Shown one piece after another: positions 24,232-33,937 of a stretch of DNA of 64,000 nt. Under the pieces are notes generated by a model. It saw nothing but the letters and a program-made list of their open reading frames with translations, searched no databases and was not told the DNA's origin. Both the position numbers and the translations under genes were made by a program. The stretch is taken from the NCBI GenBank assembly GCA_021789935.1, contig JAJYIR010000002.1:96934-160933 (forward strand). Direction: 5' to 3'. The DNA is from Nitrospirota bacterium. Lineage in GTDB: Bacteria; Nitrospirota; Thermodesulfovibrionia; Thermodesulfovibrionales; JdFR-88. The first letter of the stretch is position 1. Each line of letters starts with the position of its first letter.

Positions 24232-24885
24232 TCATGAAATAAAACCCGAATCCCGCAGGGATTCCATCGTAATTCCGCCCTTCCCCTGTCCGGGCGCCAC
24301 ACTTGCCAGGTACCTGGCAACGTATTTGCCTATGATGTCCGCTTCAAGGTTCACCGGGGCCGCCGCCTCTTTGGACCCTATTGTCGTGTTGCGGGCGGTA
24401 TGCGGTATTATGACCACGGTAAAGGCATCTTCCAACAGGTCGACTACCGTTAAGCTTATGCCGTCCACCGTGACAGAGCCCTTCTGCACCAGCAGGGCCA
24501 CAAATCCGGCCGGCGCCTTTATCTCCACCTTCCAGGCATCGCCCGTCTTCGTCTTTGAGCTTATATTGCCAACAACATCCACATGCCCGCTTACAATATG
24601 CCCCCCAAGGGGGTCCTGCGCCCTGAGAGCCGGCTCCAGGTTTACTTTATCTCCCGGCCTCAAGCCGCCAAGGCTCGTGCTTCTAAGGGTCTCCGCGGAG
24701 ATGTCGAATTCCAGGGTCTGGCCGTTTATGGCCGTGACCGTCAGGCATGCCCCGCTTATGGAAACGCTTCCGCCAAGCGCAATACCCTTCGAAACAGCCG
24801 GAGCACTCACGGATAGCCGGGCACCGCCAGACGACAGCTTTAAGGCGGACACCGTTCCAAGCTCCATGACAAGCCCGGTAAACAT
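24232..24885 (-). CDS. ribE: Riboflavin synthase (alpha chain)
   Basis: This 217-residue enzyme dismutates two lumazines to riboflavin. It has the expected two lumazine-binding barrels: the N-terminus MFTGLVMELG, the Cys-containing SISGACLTV (about 42-50), GGHIVSGHVDVVG (about 92-104) and VTVDGISLTVVDL (about 137-149). The start overlaps the upstream DUF4845-like gene by one base, so it belongs to the lepA-lepB-DUF4845-ribE-ribBA run. ribH and ribD are not in the window. Confidence 0.95.
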   Translation of the reverse strand: MFTGLVMELGTVSALKLSSGGARLSVSAPAVSKGIALGGSVSISGACLTVTAINGQTLEFDISAETLRSTSLGGLRPGDKVNLEPALRAQDPLGGHIVSGHVDVVGNISSKTKTGDAWKVEIKAPAGFVALLVQKGSVTVDGISLTVVDLLEDAFTVVIIPHTARNTTIGSKEAAAPVNLEADIIGKYVARYLASVAPGQGKGGITMESLRDSGFIS

Positions 24886-25226
24886 CAGTTGCTCCCCTCC
24901 GCATTCACATCAAAGGCAAAATTCAACTGCCTGCGGTAACGGCCGAACAAGTTCACTTCCTCGCTCCAGGCTGCCTGCGCATCGAAATGCTGGCCGTCCG
25001 GCTGCACGGACACATCGCCGGGGTCCAGAGTAACCCCGTCCTCGGCGGCCTTTTCAACTATCTTCGCCTTGATGTCATCCGCGCTGTAGCCGGGGAATTT
25101 CACTATGTCAGAGGCATCGGACCTGAACCTGTAATACTTGAAATAGGGCATTCCGTATTGTGCGCCGGCGTAGAGGACGGCCAGGAATACCCCAAGGCAA
25201 AAAAAACCCTTAGTCCAGCCTGACAC
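24885..25226 (-). CDS. Small membrane-anchored protein, DUF4845-like
   Basis: This 113-residue protein has one N-terminal membrane segment (about 7-27) and a soluble domain rich in short beta and alpha segments (KFPGYSADDIKAKIVEKA). Its place directly after lepB, overlapping it by 17 nt, and its size match the DUF4845 proteins found next to lepB in other bacteria. The function is unknown. Domain assignment rests on context and general shape, so alternatives are possible. Confidence 0.6.
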   Translation of the reverse strand: MSGWTKGFFCLGVFLAVLYAGAQYGMPYFKYYRFRSDASDIVKFPGYSADDIKAKIVEKAAEDGVTLDPGDVSVQPDGQHFDAQAAWSEEVNLFGRYRRQLNFAFDVNAEGSN

Positions 25227-25881
25227 TGCGGATGGCCTTCCCCGTCCTTCCCAATCTGGGTCTCATGGCATTGCCATCCCATGACCAGTAAATGACGAAT
25301 GCCTCGCCCTTTATGTACTTCATTGGAACAAACCCCCAATAACGGCTGTCGTAGCTTTCATCGCGGTTGTCCCCCATGACGAAATACTCCCCGGGCGGGA
25401 CCACGACCGGACCGAAATTGTCCCTGGGATCGATATTCCCCGGTTTAACATCAGCGTCCGTATGCTCGGTAAAGAAATCCGCAGTGCGCTTGCCGTTCAC
25501 ATAAACAACCTTGTTTTTCTCGACCACCACATCTCCGGGCGTGCCGACGACTCTTTTTATAAAGTCCTTAGACGTGTCTCCGGGATACTCAAAGACTATC
25601 ACATCCCCACCCCGCGGCGCCCTTTCCGCAAGGATCCTCTTATGGGAGAATGGAAGCTCCGTACCGTAGATGAATTTGTTTACGAGGATATGGTCCCCGA
25701 CAAGTAGAGTGGGCTCCATAGACCCGGAGGGTATCTTGAAGGCCTGCACCACAAAAGTCCTGATCAGCAGCGCGAGTATCAGGGCCGTGACTATGGCCTC
25801 GGCGTATTCCCAAATTACCCGCTTTACGCTTTTTGCTTGTGTTGCGCTTTTTTTCATAGTACGAGCTGTATCTTCATTCAT
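25210..25881 (-). CDS. lepB: Signal peptidase I
   Basis: This 223-residue S26 peptidase cleaves Sec signal peptides on the outer face of the inner membrane. One membrane segment (about 27-47) precedes the catalytic Ser in IPSGSMEPTL (about 52-61) and the catalytic Lys in SKDFIKRVVG (about 104-113), followed by the family block GDNRDESYDSRYWGFV. The start could be the ATG at 25881 or that at 25857 (MKKSATQ). It sits between lepA and the DUF4845-like gene. Confidence 0.95.
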   Translation of the reverse strand: MNEDTARTMKKSATQAKSVKRVIWEYAEAIVTALILALLIRTFVVQAFKIPSGSMEPTLLVGDHILVNKFIYGTELPFSHKRILAERAPRGGDVIVFEYPGDTSKDFIKRVVGTPGDVVVEKNKVVYVNGKRTADFFTEHTDADVKPGNIDPRDNFGPVVVPPGEYFVMGDNRDESYDSRYWGFVPMKYIKGEAFVIYWSWDGNAMRPRLGRTGKAIRSVRLD

Positions 25882-25950
25882 ACCGGTCTTCTCTGAATTT
25901 TTTTTGATTTATTTATTTTTTTGTTCCGCTTTAGCCAACTTTAATATAAA

Positions 25951-27747
25951 CTATTTGTCCTCCAGTTGTAAAACCGCCAGGAATGCCTCCTGCGGCACCT
26001 CCACCCTCCCCACCTGTTTCATTTTTCTCTTGCCTTCCTTCTGTTTTTCGAGGAGCTTGCGTTTTCTGGATATGTCTCCGCCGTAGCACTTGGCGGTAAC
26101 GTCTTTCCTTAGCGCCCGCACAGTTTCCCTGGCAATGACCTTGCTGCCGATTGCCGCCTGGATGGCGACCTCGAACATGTGCCTGGGGATGAGCCCCCTT
26201 AGTTTCTCCACCACCTGCCGGGCAAGAAAATATGCTTTTTCCTTGGGTACTATAATGGCAAGAGCGTCCACCGGCTCGCTGTTAAGGAGGATGTCCACCC
26301 GGACAAGGTCCGCATCCCTGTAACCTATGAACTCGTAATCGAGGGAGGCATACCCCTTGGTCATGGACTTGAGCTTGTCGAAAAAATCCCAGAGGATCTC
26401 GTTCATCGGCAGCTCGTAGGTGAGCATCACCCTGTCTTTGCCGATGTAGTTAAAATCCTTCTGCACGCCTCTTCTGGCGCGGCAGAGGTCGAAGACCGCG
26501 CCAAGGTATGCCTCCGGCACGAAAATCACTGCCTTCACATACGGCTCCTGCACGTTTTTTTCAGAATTGTCCCACTTGGATGGGCTATCGATCAGGGCCT
26601 TTTCATTGCCTTCGTCATCGATGGCCCTGTATATAACGGTGGGCGTGGTGCTTATGAGGGTGAGGCCGAACTCCCGCTCGAGCCGCTCCCTGATTATCTC
26701 CATGTGGAGGAGCCCGAGAAATCCGCTCCTGAACCCGAAGCCGAGGGCCTGGGAGCTTTCCGGCTCATACGTGAAGGAGGCGTCGTTCAGCTTCAGTTTC
26801 TCAAGGGCGGCCTTCAGGGCCGCATACTGGTGATGCTCCGTGGGATAAAGGCCGCAGTAGACCATGGGCCTTGCCTCGCGGTAGCCCGGCAGCCTCTCCG
26901 AAGCCGGGTTTTCCGTACCCGTGATCGTATCTCCCACCCGTGTGTCCGCCACATCCTTTATGCCCGCGATTATGTATCCGACATCGCCCGCGCCAAGCCT
27001 GCCCACAGGCAGTATCTTGGGCGTAAAGACACCAACCTCTCCAACTTCATAGTCCTTGCCTGCGCCCATAAGCCTTATTTTCATCCCGGCCTGCACAGAC
27101 CCGTCAAAGACCCTTACAAGCGCGATGACCCCCCTGTAGGCATCGAACCAGGAGTCGAATATGAGCGCCTTAAGCGGGGCGCTGTCGTCCCCCTTTGGAG
27201 GAGGTATTTTTTTTACAACTGCCTCCAGTATGTCACCTATGCCGATGCCGGCCTTGGCACTTGCAAGTATCGGGTTTGAAGCATCGATAGGGATGGTTTC
27301 CTCAAGCTGGGCGATCACCCTTTCCGGGTCGGCCTGGGGCAGGTCTATCTTGTTTATTACGGGCACTATCTCAAGGTCATTTTCTATCGCAAGATACGCG
27401 TTTGCTATCGTCTGGGCCTCCACCCCCTGCGTGGCGTCTATAATGAGGAGGGCCCCTTCGCAGGAAGCCAGGCTCCTTGAGACCTCATAGGAGAAATCCA
27501 CGTGGCCGGGAGTATCTATCAGGTTAAGCAAATATTCCTGCCCGTCCTGCGCTTTGTAGGATAGCCTTACCGAATGCGCCTTTATGGTTATTCCGCGCTC
27601 CTTTTCCAGGTCCATGGAATCCAGCACCTGGGCCGTCATCTCCCGATGGGAAAGCGCGCCCGTGAACTCCAGGAGCCTGTCAGCTATTGTGGATTTGCCG
27701 TGGTCGATATGGGCGACTATGGAGAAATTCCTGATATTTTTGGGCAT
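25951..27747 (-). CDS. lepA: Elongation factor 4 (LepA)
   Basis: This 598-residue translational GTPase back-translocates or remodels ribosomes. G motifs are AHIDHGKST (G1), ERGITIKA (G2), DTPGHVDF (G3) and NKIDLP (G4). The unique LepA C-terminal domain is present ([21 protein letters not shown] near the end). A perfect TATAAT lies 6 nt before the ATG and no Shine-Dalgarno is seen, suggesting a leaderless message that heads the lep-rib operon. Confidence 0.97.
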   Translation of the reverse strand: MPKNIRNFSIVAHIDHGKSTIADRLLEFTGALSHREMTAQVLDSMDLEKERGITIKAHSVRLSYKAQDGQEYLLNLIDTPGHVDFSYEVSRSLASCEGALLIIDATQGVEAQTIANAYLAIENDLEIVPVINKIDLPQADPERVIAQLEETIPIDASNPILASAKAGIGIGDILEAVVKKIPPPKGDDSAPLKALIFDSWFDAYRGVIALVRVFDGSVQAGMKIRLMGAGKDYEVGEVGVFTPKILPVGRLGAGDVGYIIAGIKDVADTRVGDTITGTENPASERLPGYREARPMVYCGLYPTEHHQYAALKAALEKLKLNDASFTYEPESSQALGFGFRSGFLGLLHMEIIRERLEREFGLTLISTTPTVIYRAIDDEGNEKALIDSPSKWDNSEKNVQEPYVKAVIFVPEAYLGAVFDLCRARRGVQKDFNYIGKDRVMLTYELPMNEILWDFFDKLKSMTKGYASLDYEFIGYRDADLVRVDILLNSEPVDALAIIVPKEKAYFLARQVVEKLRGLIPRHMFEVAIQAAIGSKVIARETVRALRKDVTAKCYGGDISRKRKLLEKQKEGKRKMKQVGRVEVPQEAFLAVLQLEDK

Positions 27748-27753
27748 CGTAAT

Positions 27754-27783
27754 ATTATAGAAAAATCTTTCTTCTTTTTTCAG
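27754..27783 (-). promoter_or_regulatory. Promoter of lepA operon, leaderless type
   Basis: On the minus strand CTGAAA (about 27783-27778), an 18-bp spacer and a perfect TATAAT (27759-27754) are present, with 6 nt between the hexamer and the lepA ATG. Transcription would start at or next to the start codon. Confidence 0.6.
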
Positions 27784-27827
27784 CGGGAGAAGACGGCCGG
27801 AGATATAAAGAAGATGGTCTTTATTCT

Positions 27828-28760
27828 CTAATCGGCCAGGGGGTTGAAGACGAGACTCGCGGCCCCTACTATGCCGGCTTCGTCCCCAAGAGAGGCTGGT
27901 ATGATGGTTACATTCTGGAAAAGGGTTTTGAAGGCCCTCTTGGAGGCCTCTTTTATCGCCTCATCCACATAGATGTTCCAGGAGCCTATCAGCCCGCCCG
28001 CCAGTATGACGGCCTCGGGGCTCATGATATTTATCAAGTTTGCGATTCCCACCCCGAGGTATCTGCCCGCCTCCCTCAGCACTTCCCTTGACAGGCTGTC
28101 ACCCTCCTCAAAGGCGGCCTTGTAAACGTCCTCCGGGGTTATGCGGTATATCTTGCCTTCGCAGCACTCCCTTAGCAGGCTCTCCGCCCCGCCCTCCAGG
28201 GCCTCTATGACGGTGGCGATTATGGCACGCGCCGAGGCAAACAGCTCCAGGCACCCGTTGTTCCCGCAAAAACATTTCTTCCCATCGGCCACTATGCTGG
28301 TGTGCCCCACCTCGGCGGCCACCTTCAGGAGTTTTCCGCCGTATATTATGCCGCCGCCTATGCCGGTCCCAAGGGTCAAGAGGACAAAGTTCTTGAAATC
28401 CCTCCCCGCACCTGCACAGGCCTCGCCGAGGGCGGCGGCATTGGCGTCATTTTCCACATACACAGGGACCGGATAAGCAAAATCATTGAAGGAAAACCCT
28501 GCAAGGGGCGGGATATTTGGAGATATCATGATCCTTTTCTCACTGCGATCAAGCACCCCGGCAACCCCTACCCCGATTCCCTCCACTTCCGGCGACATAA
28601 ACTGGTCGATAGCGTTTTTCAATAGATGGATGACATCCCCTCCGGCAAGGCCGGTCGATGGCTCCTTTATCTTTTTTACGACCTGGCCCTCCCGGGTAAC
28701 AAGGGCCACCCGGAGGTTCGTTCCCCCAAGGTCGACAGCTATGGCATATGGTTTGGGCAT
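27828..28760 (-). CDS. glk: ROK-family glucokinase
   Basis: This 310-residue sugar kinase of the ROK family has the ATP-binding [14 protein letters not shown] at residues 7-20, the sugar-binding [13 protein letters not shown] at about 100-112, [12 protein letters not shown] at about 130-141 and the zinc-binding cluster [10 protein letters not shown] at about 160-169. Glucose is the usual substrate, but N-acetylmannosamine-type activity cannot be excluded. It is single-gene and separated from lepA by an AT-rich gap. Confidence 0.88.
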   Translation of the reverse strand: MPKPYAIAVDLGGTNLRVALVTREGQVVKKIKEPSTGLAGGDVIHLLKNAIDQFMSPEVEGIGVGVAGVLDRSEKRIMISPNIPPLAGFSFNDFAYPVPVYVENDANAAALGEACAGAGRDFKNFVLLTLGTGIGGGIIYGGKLLKVAAEVGHTSIVADGKKCFCGNNGCLELFASARAIIATVIEALEGGAESLLRECCEGKIYRITPEDVYKAAFEEGDSLSREVLREAGRYLGVGIANLINIMSPEAVILAGGLIGSWNIYVDEAIKEASKRAFKTLFQNVTIIPASLGDEAGIVGAASLVFNPLAD

Positions 28761-28915
28761 GTTTTTCTTTTCTTTTTTTACGCGCTTTTTACGCGGGCTC
28801 AGATAAACACGAAGATATATAATTTTACCATAGGGGGCGCCCGGTGTAAAGCCCGGCTGCGCCCCGTTGTTGTGGAAGGAAACGGGGCTCTTCCTGTGAT
28901 AACCTTTCTGTGTAT

Positions 28916-29803
28916 ATGGAACAGGCGGGATTGGAGGAACTGGAGCTTTTAAGGGAAGAGGTAAAACGCCTCAGAACGATGCTTTCACTCTGCACGCCCT
29001 CCCTTGAGGCCCTCCTTAAAAGAAGGGGGTTTGAGATATATAGAAAAGCCCCGGGCGGCGACCTGCTCCTGCCGGCGGACGGGAAGTTCCTGGAAGGCTG
29101 GTATGAGGCCATGAAGCATTACTCTTTCAGGCTTTTCCTGAGGGACGTGATAAAACACCAGGAGGGTTTCACGCCAGAGAGCGTAACCCGTTATGCAACG
29201 GCCGGCGTCACGGGTGAGTACATCCGGTATCTCAGCGAGACCGGCATCCTGGAGGAAGTGGACGGCCATTACCGGCTGAAAAGGGTGCCCCCTCTTAAAA
29301 AAAAGCCCGGGATAAAAAGTTTCGGCACCACGCTTGAGTGGTTCACCGCCCAGGTCCTTCTCCACGAGTTCCAGGCCCAGGCGGAATGGGGGGTAAAGCT
29401 CAAAAAAAAATCCAGGCTCGGCCGCGGGATTGGCGGAGATTACGATGTCATAGCAAAAGTGGACGGAATGCTTTTGTATATGGAGGTGAAGTCCTCGCCT
29501 CCGAAACAGATATACCTGAATGAGATAAAGGCGTTCCTAGAAAGGGCCGAAGGACTTGCCCCTGACATCTCGATCTTTTTCATGGACACCGAACTAAGGA
29601 TGAAGGACAAGATAGTCCCGATGTTCGAGGAAGCTCTGCCTCCTTCAGGACCGCGTCCGTCAAGACTTTACAAGGAGATATTCAGCATCGGGGACGGCAT
29701 GTTCATAATAAACGCGAAGGGTTCGGTGGCCATGAACATGGAAAGGGTCCTGGGCAATTACTTCAGCAGCCACCGTCCCTCGCCCTTACGGCTTAAAGAC
29801 TAG
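28916..29803 (+). CDS. Protein with a PD-(D/E)XK nuclease-like domain, function unknown
   Basis: This 295-residue protein has a short N-terminal helical part (LEELELLREEVKRLRTML), a winged-helix-like middle (about 80-128) and a C-terminal restriction-endonuclease-like core. Candidate catalytic residues are Glu141, Asp177 (GGDYDVIAKVDG) and the Glu-x-Lys of LLYMEVKSSP (Glu190, Lys192). No partner methylase is present, so a repair or RNA/DNA-processing role is possible, as is a domesticated nuclease. The start could also be a GTG two codons earlier. A hairpin (GCCCCGTT/AACGGGGC, 28861-28888) precedes it. Confidence 0.7.
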   Translation: MEQAGLEELELLREEVKRLRTMLSLCTPSLEALLKRRGFEIYRKAPGGDLLLPADGKFLEGWYEAMKHYSFRLFLRDVIKHQEGFTPESVTRYATAGVTGEYIRYLSETGILEEVDGHYRLKRVPPLKKKPGIKSFGTTLEWFTAQVLLHEFQAQAEWGVKLKKKSRLGRGIGGDYDVIAKVDGMLLYMEVKSSPPKQIYLNEIKAFLERAEGLAPDISIFFMDTELRMKDKIVPMFEEALPPSGPRPSRLYKEIFSIGDGMFIINAKGSVAMNMERVLGNYFSSHRPSPLRLKD

Positions 29804-29988
29804 ACGAACCTGGCCTTTACCCGGCCGGCATAGCCCGAGATGCCTTCCTTGGCATCATCCAGGGCCGTGAGTATCTTTCGCCTGGTTTTTTCCCCCGAAC
29901 GGGGAGCTAACAATAGCGCGACCCCGGCGCCCAACAGGCCTCCCAGAGTAAACGAAAGCAACATACCGCCGGCACTTTTCCTGTTCAT
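29800..29988 (-). CDS. YtxH-like small membrane protein
   Basis: From the ATG at 29988 this is a 62-residue protein with one glycine-rich membrane segment (LSFTLGGLLGAGVALLLAP) followed by RSGEKTRRKI, the YtxH pattern, then a helical tail. The start is set by an AAAGGAGG 6 nt upstream; the longer frame from 30060 lacks such a site. YtxH proteins are general-stress membrane proteins of unknown activity. It converges on the PD-(D/E)XK gene with a 4-nt overlap. Confidence 0.75.
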   Translation of the reverse strand: MNRKSAGGMLLSFTLGGLLGAGVALLLAPRSGEKTRRKILTALDDAKEGISGYAGRVKARFV

Positions 29989-30125
29989 ATGGCCTCCTTT
30001 TGTTTTAAAGAAATCTTCCGGTTTGTGGCGGGTTTTCAAATCTGCGGTTTTGTCTTCCATAAGGGGAAAAAACCATCTCGGGGAAATTGCCGCCCCGCCT
30101 TGCTTTTAGAAAAACAAAATCTGCT

Positions 30126-30734
30126 TCAGATAGCGTCTTCCGGGGATCTGATCTCTCCCGCCCTTATACGTTTGATTATATCAGAGGAAGCCAGCCTCTT
30201 GAAGAGATGTTTTCTGGAGTCCGGCGGAAGGGTCTTGAGGGCCTTTTGCCTTAGCCTGGAAAGCCCCTTTAAATAAACCGAAAATTCGCTGCCATAGAAT
30301 TTTTGAAGCTCAATCCGTATGGATTTGCTCATCGCCGGGCTTGCGCCGGAGGTGCTAACTGCTATTATGAGAGGCCCTCTCTTTACGACCGAAGGCACAA
30401 TTAAGCTTGACTGCGCTTCTCCGGAAGCCACGTTCACGGGGATGCCCAACCCGCGCGCCAGGGACGCTATCTTTTCATTTTCCGAGTGCCTGTCCGTGGC
30501 GGAAAAGACCAGAAAGGCCCCTTTCAACTCACGCTTGCCGCATGCACCGGGGAAATGCGTGATAAGACCTTTTTCCTTCAGCCTGGAAAGGGCGGGGGTA
30601 AGCATGGGGCTATAAACCAATATCAGGGCCCCGGCCTTGAGAAGCGAACCCACCTTTCTCTGTGCCACTCTTCCGCCGCCGGCAACGACGCATTTTTTCC
30701 CTTTCAGATCAAGGAAAGCCGGATAAAGAGACAT
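30126..30734 (-). CDS. Precorrin-2 dehydrogenase / sirohydrochlorin ferrochelatase (CysG N-terminal type)
   Basis: This 202-residue protein matches the stand-alone SirC/Met8p part of siroheme synthase. The Rossmann NAD-binding motif CVVAGGGRVAQRKV is at about 15-28, SATDRHSENEKIA at about 78-90, then VNVASGEAQSSLIVPSVV and the central VSTSGASPAMSKSIR. It oxidises precorrin-2 to sirohydrochlorin and may insert iron, feeding siroheme or heme for sulfite/nitrite reductases or cytochromes. It sits between ytxH and bamD on the minus strand. Confidence 0.9.
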   Translation of the reverse strand: MSLYPAFLDLKGKKCVVAGGGRVAQRKVGSLLKAGALILVYSPMLTPALSRLKEKGLITHFPGACGKRELKGAFLVFSATDRHSENEKIASLARGLGIPVNVASGEAQSSLIVPSVVKRGPLIIAVSTSGASPAMSKSIRIELQKFYGSEFSVYLKGLSRLRQKALKTLPPDSRKHLFKRLASSDIIKRIRAGEIRSPEDAI

Positions 30735-30766
30735 TTTTGGCGGGCACCTGTGTCTGACTGCTGTTA

Positions 30767-31519
30767 TTATTTCAAGGCGAGCTGTTTTTTGGCTCTGGCC
30801 GCGTAAACGCTGTCCGGCCAGTTTTTTTCAAGCTGCGAAAGGAAAAGGCCGGCCTTGCCTTTGTCTCCAAGTGCCCGGCAGGATGAAGCCGCAAGATAAA
30901 GGACCTGCGGCATCCTGACGAAATCCGGATAATCCTCCACGATACCCTCGAACCGGCCCAGCGCGCCCCGGTAGGCCTTCTTCTTGAAATAGAAATTCCC
31001 TACCATGAATTCGTAGCTGGCCATTATGTACCTGCACCTGCTTATATGCATCTCAACCGAATCCTTGTAAGGGTTCCTGGGATAGAGCTCTTTCAGTTTC
31101 CGGAACTCATTCAGCGCCTTTCTGGCCGCTCCGAAACCCCTGTCGTACCCCTCTATCTGGCTGAAATAGATCATCGCTATCTGGTATTGGGCATAAGGAG
31201 CGTATATGTTGTCCGGATACTCGCCCAGGAATTTCCTGTACGCCTCTATGGCCGAATCCGGCTCGTCCTGCCTTGCGTAGCAGTCCGCCATCCGGAGGGC
31301 CGCCATGGGGCCTACCTTGCCGGAAATGTCCCTGGCCTTTACGAGCATGAAAAGCTTTAACGCCTTGTCATAATCTTTCTTGTTAAAAAGAGCGTTCGCC
31401 CTGGCAAATGAACCCTCTGTGCTGAAGGGCCCATTCTTTACTACCTGCTTTTTCGCGCACGCGGACAACACCAGCAGGGCCACGAAAACAGGGAAGGTTA
31501 ATGAAAGAATTCTCCGCAT
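30767..31519 (-). CDS. bamD: Outer-membrane assembly lipoprotein BamD
   Basis: From the ATG at 31519 the product has 250 residues: a lipoprotein signal (FVALLVLSAC, lipobox Cys at about 21) and then TPR-like repeats along the chain (ARANALFNKKDYDKALKLF, PDSAIEAYRKFLGEYP, GFGAARKALNEFRKL). The layout fits BamD/YfiO of the beta-barrel assembly machinery on the periplasmic face of the outer membrane. The frame back to 31579 would hide the lipoprotein signal. No Shine-Dalgarno; a sigma-70 promoter ends 6 nt before the ATG. Confidence 0.88.
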   Translation of the reverse strand: MRRILSLTFPVFVALLVLSACAKKQVVKNGPFSTEGSFARANALFNKKDYDKALKLFMLVKARDISGKVGPMAALRMADCYARQDEPDSAIEAYRKFLGEYPDNIYAPYAQYQIAMIYFSQIEGYDRGFGAARKALNEFRKLKELYPRNPYKDSVEMHISRCRYIMASYEFMVGNFYFKKKAYRGALGRFEGIVEDYPDFVRMPQVLYLAASSCRALGDKGKAGLFLSQLEKNWPDSVYAARAKKQLALK

Positions 31520-31525
31520 ACGTAT

Positions 31526-31555
31526 ATTAAAGCCCACAAAAAAGCAAAGAGTCAA
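31526..31555 (-). promoter_or_regulatory. Promoter of bamD, leaderless type
   Basis: On the minus strand TTGACT (31555-31550), an 18-bp spacer and TTTAAT (31531-31526) are present, with 6 nt to the ATG at 31519. Transcription would begin near the start codon. Confidence 0.55.
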
Positions 31556-31667
31556 GCGCCTGGCCATCAATTGTGACAAAAATCACTTAAAAATAGGGCC
31601 TTTTCTTCCTGCTTTAAACCAAAATATTAATTTATCCAATTAAAACCCCCAAAAAATATTGCAATTG

Positions 31668-31695
31668 TTGACTTTTAATTTTTTTTCTGTAAATA
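31668..31695 (+). promoter_or_regulatory. Promoter of pilMNOPQ
   Basis: TTGACT (31668-31673), a 16-bp T-rich spacer and TAAATA (31690-31695) lie directly before pilM. The predicted start falls at about the second pilM ATG (31703). Confidence 0.45.
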
Positions 31696-31696
31696 T

Positions 31697-32755
31697 ATGC
31701 TCATGTTTTTAGGGGGAAAGATATCGTTCGGACTCGACATCGGCTCCAGCTATATCAAGGCGGTGCAGCTTAAGGAGAAGCGCGGCGGGTACGAGCTTGA
31801 GCTTTTCGATATGGTCCACCTGCCCCCGGAGCTCATTGTGGACGGCTCCATCATAGATTCCATCCGTTTGGTGGAGACCCTGAAACAACTGGTCAAAAAA
31901 GCCCGAATAAAGACAAAAAACGCCGTTATAGGCATTGCGGGCCATGCCTCAGTGATAATAAGACGCATATCCCTGCCCGAGATGACGGAGGAGGAGCTTG
32001 AGGAATCGATCAAGTTCGAAGCGGAGCAGTACGTGCCGTTTGACATCGAGGATGTAAGCGTGGATTTTCAGATACTGGGCCCCAAAGAGGAGCCGGGGCA
32101 GATGGACGTAATGCTTGTTGCCGTCAAAAAAGACATTATCAACGAATATGTCGCGGTCGTAAGGGAAGCCGGGCTCGTTCCCGCCGCCGTGGACATAAAC
32201 GCTTTCGCCTTGAGCAACATGCATGAGATGAACTATCAGATAGATGCGGACAGGAACGTGGCCCTGGTAAACCTGGGCGCCCGCACCATAAACCTGAATG
32301 TTGTCAAAAACGGGATTTCCGTTTTTACCAGGGACAGCTCCATCGGCGCCAACACGGTTACCGAGGCCCTTCAAAAAGAATTCCATCTCACCTATGAAAA
32401 CGCTGAGAAGCTCCAGCAGGGCGAAGAGGCCGAGGGGGCCAGCCCTGAAGGCGCTTTCGAGGTGATGCTTGCGGCCTATGAGGAAATACTGGTGGAGATC
32501 GCACGCTCGCTTGAATACTTTCAGACAACCACCCTCCACGAGGAGACGAGCAAGGTGATACTCTCCGGAGGGGGAGCGCTGCTGAGGGATTTCCCGAAGG
32601 CCCTCGCCAAAAAAACCGGGCTTGAGGTCGGCCTCGCGGAGCCCTTCAGGAACATCTCCATACCCAAGCGGTTTGACAGGGCGATGCTGGAGGAAATCGG
32701 ACCCATAGCCGGGGTAGCGGTGGGCCTTGCCATGAGAAGGCCCGACGACAGATGA
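31697..32755 (+). CDS. pilM: Type IV pilus assembly ATPase-like protein PilM
   Basis: This 352-residue actin-like cytoplasmic protein of the pilus alignment complex has the ASKHA fold blocks FGLDIGSSYIKAVQL (about 11-25), EEELEESIKFEAEQYVPFD (about 95-113), ALVNLGARTINL and VILSGGGALLRDFP. It binds the short N-terminal tail of PilN. The start may be the ATG at 31697 or 31703; if the promoter call is right, the second is more likely. Its stop overlaps the pilN start by 4 nt. Confidence 0.95.
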   Translation: MLMFLGGKISFGLDIGSSYIKAVQLKEKRGGYELELFDMVHLPPELIVDGSIIDSIRLVETLKQLVKKARIKTKNAVIGIAGHASVIIRRISLPEMTEEELEESIKFEAEQYVPFDIEDVSVDFQILGPKEEPGQMDVMLVAVKKDIINEYVAVVREAGLVPAAVDINAFALSNMHEMNYQIDADRNVALVNLGARTINLNVVKNGISVFTRDSSIGANTVTEALQKEFHLTYENAEKLQQGEEAEGASPEGAFEVMLAAYEEILVEIARSLEYFQTTTLHEETSKVILSGGGALLRDFPKALAKKTGLEVGLAEPFRNISIPKRFDRAMLEEIGPIAGVAVGLAMRRPDDR

Positions 32756-33360
32756 TAAGAATAAACCTCCTGCAGCATAAGAGGCGGAAAAAGGGCAAGA
32801 AACTCCCCAGCTTCGTAACAGCAGGCATCGGCCTCCTTCTGCTGGCAGTCGTCGTGGTCTTCTATTTCAATTACTCAATGAAGGGCAGGATTTCCTCCCT
32901 GGAGCAGCAGAAGGCCGATAACGACAGAAAGATAGCGGCGCTCCAATCCAAGATCGCGGAAGTCCGCAATTTTGAAAAATTAAATGACAGTTTCAATCAA
33001 AGAAAACAGCTGATAGAGCAGCTCAGGCAAAACCAGGCCCTTCCGGTAAAGATACTGGATGAGATAAGCACAAGGCTTACGGACGGTGTCTGGCTCACAG
33101 CTGTGAACATATCTCCTGTGGTGGCGCCCCCGGCCCCCAAGAAGGGTAAAAAACCGGCCCAGCCGGGCGGCGGGATCGCCGATAACATCCAGATGAGCGG
33201 TTTCGGATATACGAATGATGACATCGTTCAGTTCGTGCAGACCCTTAAGAGTTCCCCGCTTTTTACCGATGTATATCTTGTGGGCACATCCAAAAGCTCG
33301 GTCAACGGGGTGGAGGTCTACACTTTCAGCCTGACCATGAAGGTGAAGTCAAATGGCTAA
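32752..33360 (+). CDS. pilN: Type IV pilus alignment protein PilN
   Basis: This 202-residue bitopic inner-membrane protein starts with the PilM-binding motif INLLQHKRRK, has one membrane segment (about 22-42), a coiled coil (LEQQKADNDRKIAALQSKI) and a periplasmic ferredoxin-like domain in the second half. An Ala/Pro/Lys-rich loop (VVAPPAPKKGKKPAQPGG) interrupts that domain. It pairs with PilO. It overlaps pilM by 4 and pilO by 8 nt. Confidence 0.92.
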   Translation: MIRINLLQHKRRKKGKKLPSFVTAGIGLLLLAVVVVFYFNYSMKGRISSLEQQKADNDRKIAALQSKIAEVRNFEKLNDSFNQRKQLIEQLRQNQALPVKILDEISTRLTDGVWLTAVNISPVVAPPAPKKGKKPAQPGGGIADNIQMSGFGYTNDDIVQFVQTLKSSPLFTDVYLVGTSKSSVNGVEVYTFSLTMKVKSNG

Positions 33361-33937
33361 GATAAACCTTGAGACACTGGGGAAACCCGCCCGTATAGCC
33401 TTTATCGTGGCGCCAGCCGCCATTTTTTCGATAATATTCACGCTGCTTCTGCTGGTACCCAAGAACAAGGAGATAAAGGCGCAGATGGCCGGCATATCCT
33501 CCCAGGAAGACGAAATAGCCAATACCGAAGGGATGGCCTCCAGGCTGGGCGTACTCAAAGAAGAAAACGCCGTGCTCAAAAGCAGGCTTCAGGCCTTGAG
33601 CGCGCAGCTGCCGGAGGAAAAAGAGGTTTCTCAACTGCTGGCCCAGGTGTCGGACGCCGCTATGCGCGCAGGCCTCCAGATCATCTCCTGGAGACCGGGG
33701 CCTAGAAGGCTCCATCCAAGCCATATAGTGTACGAGGTCCCCGTAAGCGTTACCATGAGTGGCAGTTATCACCGGCTGGGCAATTTCTTCAGCGCCCTGA
33801 CTGCGCTTAAACGCATAGTGAACATCACTAACATATCAATGAGCGGACCAAGGCCAAACGGCAACGAAGCCCTATTGAACATAAGCTTCACAGCCCTAAC
33901 CTTCACCTCCGCCGATCCGGGAGGTCTGTCCAAATAA
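33353..33937 (+). CDS. pilO: Type IV pilus alignment protein PilO
   Basis: This 194-residue protein has one membrane segment (about 15-36), a coiled coil containing LKEENAVLKSRLQALSAQLP (about 65-84) and a periplasmic ferredoxin-like domain (PVSVTMSGSYHRLGNFFSAL is the diagnostic block). It forms the inner-membrane alignment complex with PilN and PilP. The last base of its stop is the first of pilP. Confidence 0.93.
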   Translation: MAKINLETLGKPARIAFIVAPAAIFSIIFTLLLLVPKNKEIKAQMAGISSQEDEIANTEGMASRLGVLKEENAVLKSRLQALSAQLPEEKEVSQLLAQVSDAAMRAGLQIISWRPGPRRLHPSHIVYEVPVSVTMSGSYHRLGNFFSALTALKRIVNITNISMSGPRPNGNEALLNISFTALTFTSADPGGLSK

